A DNA stretch of 14,850 bases from CAYJBH01 sp964370825 (GTDB lineage Bacteria; Bacillota; Clostridia; Oscillospirales; Ruminococcaceae): positions 1 through 14,850 of the forward strand of contig CAYJKY010000062.1 in NCBI GenBank assembly GCA_964370825.1, given 5' to 3'. Under the pieces are notes generated by a model. It had not been told where the DNA came from. It did no database searches and saw only the letters and a program-made list of their open reading frames with translations. The position numbers and the translations under genes are program-made. Positions 1-6,708 of the stretch are shown here, piece after piece. The stretch's first letter is position 1; the number at the start of each line of letters is the position of its first letter.

Positions 1-119
1 TCTCTCATATTGTATTCACTGACGGCAAATATCAGATTTTTGGCGATGAAGATAACATACCTATAAAATCATATGCGACAGTATGTAAAATGTCAATTCT
101 AAAAGAAAATATAAAATAA
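1..119 (+). CDS. 3' end of an unidentified gene (partial)
   Basis: A reading frame open from base 3 (cut by the window edge) runs 38 codons to a TAA at 117-119; the last residues are SILKENIK. The other two + frames are closed by stops within this stretch, and the composition (charged and hydrophilic residues, few rare codons) looks coding. No motif is recognisable in so short a tail, so no function is offered. It ends only 5 bases before the promoter of the next operon and no terminator hairpin is visible between them, so some read-through into the regulator gene is possible. It could also be a chance open frame. Confidence 0.45.
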   Translation, partial: SHIVFTDGKYQIFGDEDNIPIKSYATVCKMSILKENIK

Positions 120-124
120 TCCTC

Positions 125-153
125 TTGACTAAATTAGTAAACAAGTATATAAT
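125..153 (+). promoter_or_regulatory. Sigma-A type promoter of the marR-ABC-ABC operon
   Basis: TTGACT at 125-130 and a perfect TATAAT at 148-153 are separated by exactly 17 bp. Transcription should begin near 160, leaving a leader of about 44 nt before the regulator start at 204. The -10 box lies inside the left arm of a dyad (see the operator at 139-178), as expected for a repressed promoter. Confidence 0.85.
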
Positions 154-178
154 AAATAAGTATATTGTATACTTGTTT
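139..178. promoter_or_regulatory. Probable MarR operator, overlapping dyads
   Basis: Two inverted repeats share one arm. AAACAAGTATA (139-149) is the exact reverse complement of TATACTTGTTT (168-178). The compact palindrome AAGTATA-TTG-TATACTT (158-174) uses the same right half. This gives three AAGTATA-type half-sites, one overlapping the -10 box and two around the predicted start of transcription. MarR proteins bind palindromes of this size as dimers, so autorepression by the adjacent gene product is the natural inference; binding itself is not shown by sequence. Confidence 0.7.
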
Positions 179-203
179 ATTATGTGAAAAGGGTTAATTG
201 TAT

Positions 204-674
204 ATGAAAAGAAAAATCTATAAAAACGATATTATGACAAAACAAAGGATTGTAAAGCACAAAATCAAACAATTTCATCATGCTTTTGAACGAGTGTTGC
301 ATCAAAATTTAAATGATAGTGAAGTTTTTGCAGGAGAATCAAGACTTTTAATGTTGATTGCCGATAACTGTAATTTCTCACAGCGTGATCATGCTAAAAA
401 ACTAGGAACAAGTCCTGCCTCTGTCGGAGTTATCCTTAAAAAGCTTGAAAACAAAGGCTATATTTTAAGAAAAGTTGATGACAACGACTCAAGGGCTAAT
501 ACTATCGAGCTTACTCCGAAAGGTGATGAGTTTTTAGAAAATACTCACGAACTTTTTCAAAAACTTGACAAAGAAACTTTCGAAGGGTTTAGTAATGATG
601 AATTGGATTTGTTCGAAAATTTTATGGATCGCCTGCATCAAAATCTTTTGAAAATGTTGGAGAAGTCTAAATGA
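204..674 (+). CDS. MarR-family transcriptional regulator
   Basis: This encodes a 156-residue protein of typical MarR length. The winged helix-turn-helix is clear: helices from about residue 44, a recognition helix about 70-86 (SPASVGVILKKLENKGY), then a wing about 87-107 carrying the conserved DSRA (95-98) and a LTPKG motif. Basic helices at the N-terminus and the C-terminal helical stretch would form the dimer interface. I prefer ATG 204 because AAAGGG at 188-193 sits about 10 nt upstream; a TTG at 198 would be too close, and ATG 234 has no ribosome binding site. The stop overlaps the next ATG (ATGA), so it is translationally coupled to the exporter. Regulators in this position usually repress the exporter and respond to its substrates; the ligand here is unknown. 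Confidence 0.92.
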   Translation: MKRKIYKNDIMTKQRIVKHKIKQFHHAFERVLHQNLNDSEVFAGESRLLMLIADNCNFSQRDHAKKLGTSPASVGVILKKLENKGYILRKVDDNDSRANTIELTPKGDEFLENTHELFQKLDKETFEGFSNDELDLFENFMDRLHQNLLKMLEKSK

Positions 675-2398
675 AAAGATATTACAAATTTATAAAGCCT
701 CATTTAATATTCTTTATTTTATCACCTGTTTTAATGATTGTCGAAGTTTATGCGGAGGTGAATATTCCTGTTTTAGCGGGAAAGATTATTGACGGTTTTG
801 TTGCGGGAGAAGACATTTCAATTCTATGGGGATATGGATTTAGAATGTTGTTTTTCGTTGGATTTGGATTGATTGTAGGAATAGCCTGCGCATATTGTGC
901 AACGAGAGCTTCTATATATTTTGGCTGTGATTTAAGGGAAGAATTATTTAAAAAAATACAAACCTTCTCCTTTTCGTGCATTGACAAATTTAGTACAGCT
1001 TCTTTAGTTACAAGGCTTACAAATGATATAATTCAGATACAAAACCTTGTTGAAACAGCGCTCAGAATGTTCGTGAGATCTCCTGCGTTGTTGGTTGGAA
1101 CATTAATTATGGTTTTTACTGTAAACAGTAGCCTTGCACTTGTTTTTGTATTTGTGATTCCATTTTTAGTGATTGCAATAGCTGTAATAGTCTCGTTAAG
1201 TTATAATAAATTTGGGGTTTTACAAAAGAAAATTGATAAGATTAATTCTGTAGTAAGAGAAAATCTAACTAATATTCGTGTAATAAAATCATTAGTGAGA
1301 GAAAATTCTGAAATAGATAAATTTAAAGCTGCAAACGCTGATATGAAAAACAGCGGACTTAGAGTTTTTCGTATTACAATGTTACAAATGCCTATTATGA
1401 CATTATCTGTGAACGTTGCGACCATCTCAATACTTTATTTTGGCGGAATGGGTGTAATGGAAAACAGTGTTCAAATTGGCGATATTTCCGTGTTTGTTAC
1501 ATATACAGGTCAAATTTTATCTTCACTCATGATGCTTGCAAATGTATTGATTTCAGCCTCTCGTGCCTTTGCTTGTGTAAAACGTGTAAATGAAGTTTTT
1601 GATACGGATGTAGGAATTGTTGATAACGCATCTTCTCAAAACGCAGTTTTTAAAGGAGGTATTGAATTTAAAAATGTGAATTTTAAGTATTATAAAGAAA
1701 ATATTGAAAATGTGCTCAGCGATGTAAATATGAAGATAAATCCCGGTGAAACGGTGGGGGTAATTGGATCAACCGGGTGTGGAAAAACGAGCTTAGTCTC
1801 GCTTATTCCGAGACTTTATGAAATTGATAGCGGTGAGATTTTAGTTGATGGAATAAATGTAAAAGATTATTCGTTTAAAAACCTGCGTGACAGTGTTGCT
1901 GTTGTTTTGCAAAACAACATTCTTTTTTCAGGATCAATTGAGAAAAACCTGCGCTATGGGGATAAAAATGCCGATATAAGTGAAGTTAAGCAGATGGCCG
2001 AATATGCAGCTGCAAATGCATTTGTTGAAGGTTTTCCTGAAAAGTACGACACGATATTAGGGCAAGGGGGGGTAAATCTTTCGGGAGGACAAAAACAGAG
2101 ACTTTGTATCGCAAGAGCGCTTCTTAAAAAACCTAAGATCATTATTTTAGATGACTCAACAAGTGCTGTTGACACTGCAACAGAAGGTAAAATCCGAGAG
2201 TATTTACAAAATAAACTTAAGGACACAACAAAAATTATTATCGCACAAAGAATTTCTTCTGTAATTACAGCAGATAAAATTATGGTTATGAATGACGGAA
2301 AAATTGAAGCGGTGGGCAAACACAGTGAACTTTTACAAAACAGCCTGACCTATAAAGAAATATACGACTCTCAACGAGACAAGGAAGCCATTGCTTAA
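671..2398 (+). CDS. ABC exporter half-transporter, degenerate-site subunit (BmrC/TM287-like)
   Basis: The 575-residue product fuses a six-helix type IV exporter membrane domain (about 11-300) to a nucleotide-binding domain (about 330-575). Visible motifs are Walker A GSTGCGKT (366-373), Q-loop Gln414, signature LSGGQ (470-474), and Walker B ending in Asp494 followed by Asp495 where the catalytic Glu normally sits. The switch-loop AHR is replaced by AQR (Gln526). These substitutions mark the non-hydrolysing partner of heterodimeric exporters such as BmrCD and TM287/288. Its intact signature would complete the active site of the next gene's product. The gene overlaps the regulator by ATGA and is 6 to 12 bp from the second transporter gene. 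The product should sit in the cytoplasmic membrane and export drugs, lipids or peptides; the substrate cannot be read from sequence. Confidence 0.93.
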   Translation: MKRYYKFIKPHLIFFILSPVLMIVEVYAEVNIPVLAGKIIDGFVAGEDISILWGYGFRMLFFVGFGLIVGIACAYCATRASIYFGCDLREELFKKIQTFSFSCIDKFSTASLVTRLTNDIIQIQNLVETALRMFVRSPALLVGTLIMVFTVNSSLALVFVFVIPFLVIAIAVIVSLSYNKFGVLQKKIDKINSVVRENLTNIRVIKSLVRENSEIDKFKAANADMKNSGLRVFRITMLQMPIMTLSVNVATISILYFGGMGVMENSVQIGDISVFVTYTGQILSSLMMLANVLISASRAFACVKRVNEVFDTDVGIVDNASSQNAVFKGGIEFKNVNFKYYKENIENVLSDVNMKINPGETVGVIGSTGCGKTSLVSLIPRLYEIDSGEILVDGINVKDYSFKNLRDSVAVVLQNNILFSGSIEKNLRYGDKNADISEVKQMAEYAAANAFVEGFPEKYDTILGQGGVNLSGGQKQRLCIARALLKKPKIIILDDSTSAVDTATEGKIREYLQNKLKDTTKIIIAQRISSVITADKIMVMNDGKIEAVGKHSELLQNSLTYKEIYDSQRDKEAIA

Positions 2399-2410
2399 AG
2401 GAGAATGATA

Positions 2411-4291
2411 ATGGAAGATAGACGACCACCACAAGGCCGCCCCCCACACGGACCTCCCCCACATAAAAATGGAGATAAAAACACTCATGCAGCGCCTAAT
2501 TTTGGAATGAAAAGGGGCGGCCCCGGAGCACATTTAGATATGCCTGTGGTAAAACCACAAAATATTTCAAAGACCATAAAAAGGTTGTTGGGATATATAA
2601 AAGGGGATGGGTTATTAATTATTGTAGTTTTTATTTGTGTTGCGATGAACACAGGTTTAAATCTTCTTTCATCATACATGTTGAGGCCGATTATAAACAA
2701 TTTATTTGATGGAAAAGGTGAGGCAATATTAATTCAAAATGTAATTATAATGGCGGTTGCTTATGGACTTGCGTTGATTGCAAACTTTATTCAAATAAGA
2801 ATTATGATAAATGTTGCACAAAAATCACTTGAAAGGCTTAGAAACGACCTCTTTGAAAAGATGCAAAAGCTCCCGCTGCGCTACTTCGATACCAATAGCA
2901 ACGGTGACATGATGAGTAGATATACAAACGATGTCGATTCTGTTGGTGAAATGATGTCAAACACAGCTATAACACTTTTTTCAGCGATTATTACATTCGT
3001 CGGAACAATGATTGTAATGTGTTTTACAAATATAATTTTAACTGTAGTTTCAATTGTTTTAATCCCTGTTTTCTTTTTCATAGGTAAATTTATCACATCG
3101 AAAAGCAGAAAATATTTTAGAGGGAGACAGGAAACGTTGGGTGAACTCAATGGATTTATTGAGGAAACTATAACCGGACAAAAGGTTGTAAAAGTATTTA
3201 ATCATGAAGATGAGGCTTTTGAGGATTTTAAATTACATAATAAGGCGTATAAGGAAAAGGTTGTAAAGGCGCAATTTTTAGGTGGCGCAATGGGCCCCGT
3301 GATGGGTGGAATGGGTCACTTGAGCTATGTAATCACTGCTTTTATCGGAGGGTTTCTATGCTTAACATCCTATGTTGATGTAGGTGCTTATGCTGTGTTT
3401 TTAAATTATTCAAGAAGTTTTACAAGACCGATAAATGAAATATCAATGCAGATGAATGTAATTTATTCGGCACTTGCAGGTGCTGAACGAGTTTTTGCAA
3501 TGATGGATGAAGAAACTGAAAGTGAAGATATACAAGATGCAGCGAACCCTGAAAAAATTAATGGATATGTAAAATTAAATGATGTAACTTTTGGTTACAG
3601 AAATGATAAGATAGTGCTAAAAAACATTTCTCTTTATGCGAAGCCCGGACAAAAAATAGCATTTGTGGGGTCGACGGGTGCAGGAAAAACCACAATAACT
3701 AACCTGTTAAATCGATTTTATGATATTCAAAGCGGAAGCATTACAATTGATGATATTGAAATAAAGTCCTATAAAAAAGATTTTTTAAGACAAAATATTG
3801 CTATGGTTTTACAAGATACTCATCTTTTCGAGGGAACTGTTATGGACAACATTCGCTACGGGCGACTTGATGCAACCGATGAAGATGTAAAAATTGCTGC
3901 AAAAGCCGCCAATGCACATTCGTTTATAACAAGGCTTGAAAGAGGTTATGACACTGTGCTTGAGGGTGACGGTGCAAATTTAAGTCAGGGACAAAGACAG
4001 CTGTTAAATATTGCAAGAGCGGCAATTTCAAAAGCGCCTATTTTAGTTCTTGATGAAGCCACAAGCTCTGTTGATACGAGAACAGAAAAACATATCGAGC
4101 AGGCACTAGATAGGCTTATGGAATCCCGTACTACTTTTGTAATAGCACACAGACTTTCCACCGTGAGAAATTCAAACGCCATTATGGTTTTAGAAAACGG
4201 GGAAATTATTGAACGCGGCAACCATGAAGAATTACTGCAAAGTAAAGGGCGTTATTTTGAGCTTTATGAAGGGATTGCAAAATTAGCGTAA
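2411..4291 (+). CDS. ABC exporter half-transporter, catalytic subunit (BmrD/TM288-like)
   Basis: The 626-residue product has a membrane domain (about 52-355) and a nucleotide-binding domain (about 385-626). Walker A GSTGAGKT (420-427), Q468, Walker B with a genuine catalytic Glu549 after Asp548, and switch His580 are intact. The signature is LSQGQ (524-528), so this subunit supplies the deviant signature to its partner's degenerate site and its own Walker motifs to the working site. Start ATG 2411 is chosen because AAAGGAGA at 2397-2404 lies about 7 nt upstream; the in-frame ATG 2405 is too close. An unusual feature is a cytosolic N-terminal tail of about 45 residues rich in Pro, His, Gly and Arg, encoded by locally GC-rich DNA. 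It is the last gene of the operon, and no clear terminator follows. Confidence 0.93.
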   Translation: MEDRRPPQGRPPHGPPPHKNGDKNTHAAPNFGMKRGGPGAHLDMPVVKPQNISKTIKRLLGYIKGDGLLIIVVFICVAMNTGLNLLSSYMLRPIINNLFDGKGEAILIQNVIIMAVAYGLALIANFIQIRIMINVAQKSLERLRNDLFEKMQKLPLRYFDTNSNGDMMSRYTNDVDSVGEMMSNTAITLFSAIITFVGTMIVMCFTNIILTVVSIVLIPVFFFIGKFITSKSRKYFRGRQETLGELNGFIEETITGQKVVKVFNHEDEAFEDFKLHNKAYKEKVVKAQFLGGAMGPVMGGMGHLSYVITAFIGGFLCLTSYVDVGAYAVFLNYSRSFTRPINEISMQMNVIYSALAGAERVFAMMDEETESEDIQDAANPEKINGYVKLNDVTFGYRNDKIVLKNISLYAKPGQKIAFVGSTGAGKTTITNLLNRFYDIQSGSITIDDIEIKSYKKDFLRQNIAMVLQDTHLFEGTVMDNIRYGRLDATDEDVKIAAKAANAHSFITRLERGYDTVLEGDGANLSQGQRQLLNIARAAISKAPILVLDEATSSVDTRTEKHIEQALDRLMESRTTFVIAHRLSTVRNSNAIMVLENGEIIERGNHEELLQSKGRYFELYEGIAKLA

Positions 4292-4883
4292 TATTAATTC
4301 ACACCACTAATAGGTGAAAAAGCTCGCTTGTTATTACTTAAAAAGAGTTTTGCATTTGAAGCGACACGAATGTAAATTGTTTTAGTGTCGCTGAGAATAA
4401 CACCAAACGTTCGCATCTTCCCACAACTTTTAATGACAGCGTTTCTGAGTGTAAAATACGTGTCGATATGAACCTGCTCCACATAAAAACTCGTTCTGCA
4501 GCTGGTGATTTTACATCTGCCATGCCTGCCGGAGATAACTTAAGCCCTAATATCAGAAATGTTTTTTACTCGTAGTTTACTCGGTATTTAATGTTTGTCG
4601 GTTCGGATTTTTCAAAACGAAAATATGCCAAATTAGTACCGATATAAACTAAACCTTGCTTTGCTAGCTATTGCTATAGTAACATCGAGGATTGATATTG
4701 TCGAACTTTTTGTAATGAAAGTTTTAATAAATGTGTCTCCTGTTGGGCAGATGGGAGGCATAACTGCCTTTGAATTGCTGATAAGGTATGAGAGTTTCAT
4801 TAAAGAACTAATCTGCAATTCTTTAGTAATTTGCCTGAGGCTTTATACATCGTTGAAAATAATGATTTTTTGCACAAAAGACA
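4292..4883. other. Intergenic stretch with no confident gene, possibly decayed coding DNA
   Basis: There is no ribosome binding site with a long frame here on either strand. On the + strand one frame is open from about 4360 to a TAG at 4573-4575, and another is open from 4637 to a TAG at 4922-4924. A third + frame in the bases just after the exporter stop runs into the first. None starts properly or contains a motif I recognise. The pattern would fit a gene broken by frameshifts, or chance. A short direct repeat, TTTACTCG, occurs at 4565-4572 and 4576-4583. No terminator for the exporter operon is evident. Confidence 0.3.
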
Positions 4884-4922
4884 ACAAACCCGCTTTTGAT
4901 TATCTTTCAAAAACAGGTTTGT
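4876..4922 (-). terminator. Candidate intrinsic terminator of the alcohol dehydrogenase gene
   Basis: Read on the - strand, bases 4922 to 4884 fold into a stem of about 16 bp (ACAAACCUGUUUUUGA against UCAAAAGCGGGUUUGU, two G-U wobbles) with a 7-nt loop. It is followed by the tail UGUCUUUU. It lies about 70 nt after the dehydrogenase stop. The tail is a modest U-tract, so efficiency is uncertain. Read on the + strand there is no T-run, so it is not an evident terminator for the exporter operon. Confidence 0.55.
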
Positions 4923-4943
4923 AGTAAAGTATCTTACAGGGGA

Positions 4944-4964
4944 GAATAAGCCGTTGGCTTATTC
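4944..4964. repeat. Perfect 9-bp inverted repeat downstream of the dehydrogenase
   Basis: GAATAAGCC (4944-4952) and GGCTTATTC (4956-4964) are exact inverted copies around a 3-nt loop. The hairpin lies about 30 nt after the alcohol dehydrogenase stop, ahead of the longer terminator-like stem. It has no U-tract on either strand, so it may be a 3'-end stabilising or pausing hairpin rather than a classic terminator. Confidence 0.6.
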
Positions 4965-4994
4965 ATATAGCACATGTTTGGCTGCGATTAAAGA

Positions 4995-6212
4995 TTAAAA
5001 ATCAACATCTAAATCGTAGTAACAGCACTTAAGGAGTTTTTCCATCTCGTCCTGTGTAGGAATTCTTGGGTTGGAAAGTGTACAAGCATCTCCTATAGCA
5101 TTTTTAGCTATTTCAGGCAGTTTTTCAAGGAATACTTCTTCCGGCACAAACCCCTGCTCGGCATAGTAGCTGTCAGGACCGTAATGTTTAATGCACTGAG
5201 GGATTTTCAACTCATCATTCATTTGGCGAAGATGGGCTATTAGTGCAACAACTTTTTCGTCGTTATTATTTCCTGCTAAACCAAAAGCGTCTGCCACCTC
5301 ACCGTAGTAGATTTTTGCCTGCTCGTTTTTAGCGTTAAAGGCTATAACCTTGGGCAGATACATAGCATTTGCAGCACCATGAATTATATGAGCACCATAT
5401 TGCTCAAATGCAGCACCGGTTTTATGTGCCATAGAGTGAACAATTCCTAAAAGGCCGTTAGAGAACGCCATGCCTGCCATACACTGAGCGTTATGAATTA
5501 TATCACGTTTGCTTAAATCTCCATTGTATGAAGCTACAAGGTTTTCTTTAACCATTTTAGCAGAGTAAAGCGATAACGGTGCTGTAAAATCTGAGCGTGC
5601 AGTGGAAACGAAGGACTCGATAGCATGAGTAATTGCATCCATACCGGTTTGGGCGGTAAGCTTTTGTGGCATAGTTTCAGCAATCTCAGAGTCTAATATT
5701 GCCATATCAGGTGTGATTTCAAAGTCGGCAATCGGGAATTTAATACCCTGATTATAGTCGGTGATGATAGAAAAAGCAGTAACCTCTGTAGCTGTACCGG
5801 ACGTTGAGGGGATTGCGCAGAAATGAGCCTTATTGCGTAGCTCGGGAAGACCGAAAACTTTGCACATCTCTTCAAATGTGATCTCTGGGTATTCATACTT
5901 AATCCACATGGCTTTAGCCGCGTCAATTGGTGAACCGCCGCCGATCGCTACAATCCAATCAGGTTCGAATTCCAACATTTTTTTAGCGCCGCTCATTACG
6001 GTTTCAACCGAAGGATCCGGCTCGATACCATCGATAATAGCAACTTCCATTCCTGCTTCTTTTAGGTATTCAACTGTTTTATCTAAAAAACCGGTCTTTT
6101 GCATTGCCGAGCCACCGGTACAAACAACTGCTTTTTTTCCCTTAATTTTTTTTAGTATTTCCAAAGATCCTTTACCGTGGTATAAATCTCTGGGAAGTGT
6201 AAATCTTGTCAT
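4995..6212 (-). CDS. Iron-containing (group III) alcohol dehydrogenase
   Basis: The 405-residue product matches the full length of this family of NAD(P)H-linked, Fe2+-dependent dehydrogenases, cytoplasmic enzymes that reduce aldehydes to alcohols and so reoxidise NADH in fermentation. The dinucleotide-binding motif GGGSPID is at 91-97 and the family block IPSTSGTATEVTAF at 134-147. Probable metal ligands are Asp192, His196 (MDAITH), His259 and His278 (HGAAN), with a second conserved His263 near the active site; these assignments follow FucO by analogy. The start is set by AAGGAG about 8 nt upstream of ATG. The gene is monocistronic or follows a small leader ORF. A Rex-like operator sits at its promoter, consistent with NADH-responsive control. 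Exact substrate (ethanol, butanol, lactaldehyde) is not determinable here. Confidence 0.93.
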   Translation of the reverse strand: MTRFTLPRDLYHGKGSLEILKKIKGKKAVVCTGGSAMQKTGFLDKTVEYLKEAGMEVAIIDGIEPDPSVETVMSGAKKMLEFEPDWIVAIGGGSPIDAAKAMWIKYEYPEITFEEMCKVFGLPELRNKAHFCAIPSTSGTATEVTAFSIITDYNQGIKFPIADFEITPDMAILDSEIAETMPQKLTAQTGMDAITHAIESFVSTARSDFTAPLSLYSAKMVKENLVASYNGDLSKRDIIHNAQCMAGMAFSNGLLGIVHSMAHKTGAAFEQYGAHIIHGAANAMYLPKVIAFNAKNEQAKIYYGEVADAFGLAGNNNDEKVVALIAHLRQMNDELKIPQCIKHYGPDSYYAEQGFVPEEVFLEKLPEIAKNAIGDACTLSNPRIPTQDEMEKLLKCCYYDLDVDF

Positions 6213-6291
6213 AATTAATCTCCTTTTAGTTTTTGTGTATATACAAGTTTATCAAAACTGTTACGAAAGAGTGTTTTGCCTAATTATTAAT

Positions 6292-6396
6292 TTAAGACTT
6301 TGTCCTTGTACAGTTTTTTGCATTAGCAGAGGCCATAACAACACGAGATTCATTTTTTCTACCTATGAATCGATTATCAAGTTTCATACACTGCAT
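6292..6396 (-). CDS. Small leader ORF (34 codons) upstream of the alcohol dehydrogenase
   Basis: ATG at 6396 to TAA at 6292 encodes 34 residues beginning MQCMKLDNRFIGRKNESR and ending NCTRTKS. A ribosome binding site, AAAGGAAG (6410-6403), sits 6 nt before the ATG, and the predicted transcript start (about 6416) places it at the very 5' end of the dehydrogenase mRNA. The peptide is basic and polar with two cysteines and no membrane segment or signal peptide. About 80 nt separate its stop from the dehydrogenase ATG. It could be a regulatory upstream ORF, an independent microprotein, or chance; I recognise no family. Confidence 0.45.
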   Translation of the reverse strand: MQCMKLDNRFIGRKNESRVVMASANAKNCTRTKS

Positions 6397-6422
6397 TTCT
6401 TGCTTCCTTTCTTGATGTATTA

Positions 6423-6451
6423 ATGATACAACAAGAAAACAGCAGTGTCAA
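6423..6451 (-). promoter_or_regulatory. Promoter of the alcohol dehydrogenase transcript
   Basis: On the - strand a perfect TTGACA (6451-6446) and TATCAT (6428-6423, 5 of 6 matches) are spaced 17 bp apart. Transcription would start near 6416, giving an unusually long leader of about 200 nt before the dehydrogenase. Confidence 0.7.
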
Positions 6452-6457
6452 CAGAGT

Positions 6458-6475
6458 TTGTTAAATTTTTAACAA
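6458..6475. promoter_or_regulatory. Rex-type redox operator
   Basis: The 18-bp palindrome TTGTTAAATTTTTAACAA fits the Rex-family consensus TTGTTAA-N4-TTAACAA with both 7-base arms perfect. It lies 6 bp upstream of the -35 box of the alcohol dehydrogenase promoter. Rex is the NADH/NAD+-sensing repressor that controls fermentation alcohol dehydrogenases in clostridia, so the site and its target match. The rex gene itself is not in the window. Confidence 0.75.
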
Positions 6476-6535
6476 TTGTACAAATTTAACTTTTTAGCGA
6501 CAAAATAATTGTTATGTCATCTAACAGTTATCAAC

Positions 6536-6575
6536 ACAAAAACCTTTATCGGCTACGATATAACCGATTGGCTTT
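6536..6575 (-). terminator. Weak candidate terminator after the trp operon
   Basis: Read on the - strand, an 8-bp stem (AUCGGUUA against UAGCCGAU, 5-nt loop, within 6568-6548) is followed by AAAGG and five Us (6542-6538). An outer AAAGCC/GGUUUU pairing could extend it but would use up the U-tract. It is about 140 nt after trpA. Nothing better is visible between trpA and the dehydrogenase promoter, so read-through into that region is possible. The rest of 6476-6708 holds no gene that I can support. Confidence 0.35.
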
Positions 6576-6708
6576 AACCCAATAAAACAAAAGAAAATAA
6601 AATTGAAACCCTCTGCATTGTGGGTACAAGTTGCTTGCGTTTATGAATACACAGCTTACCCCACAAAAGTAATGGGATTAAACACAGAAAAAGCGGTTCA
6701 CATACAAA

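Noticed and set aside
4301..4320. A small hairpin (TTCAC/GTGAA) after the exporter operon considered as a terminator
   Set aside because: It is only 5 bp with an 11-nt loop and no T-run, too weak to call.
4661..4924. An 87-codon + strand frame starting at TTG
   Set aside because: There is no ribosome binding site and no recognised motif, and its end coincides with the terminator-like stem of the convergent gene. It is described only as part of the gap.
5833..6423. A 196-codon + strand open frame opposite the dehydrogenase and its leader
   Set aside because: It is antisense to a gene with intact catalytic motifs and to its leader, has no ribosome binding site, and shows no recognisable domain; it looks like a shadow frame.
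6508..6530. A second Rex-like dyad, TGTTA-N7-TAACA, near 6508-6530
   Set aside because: The arms are only 5 bp and the spacing is one base off the Rex consensus; it may be chance in AT-rich DNA.
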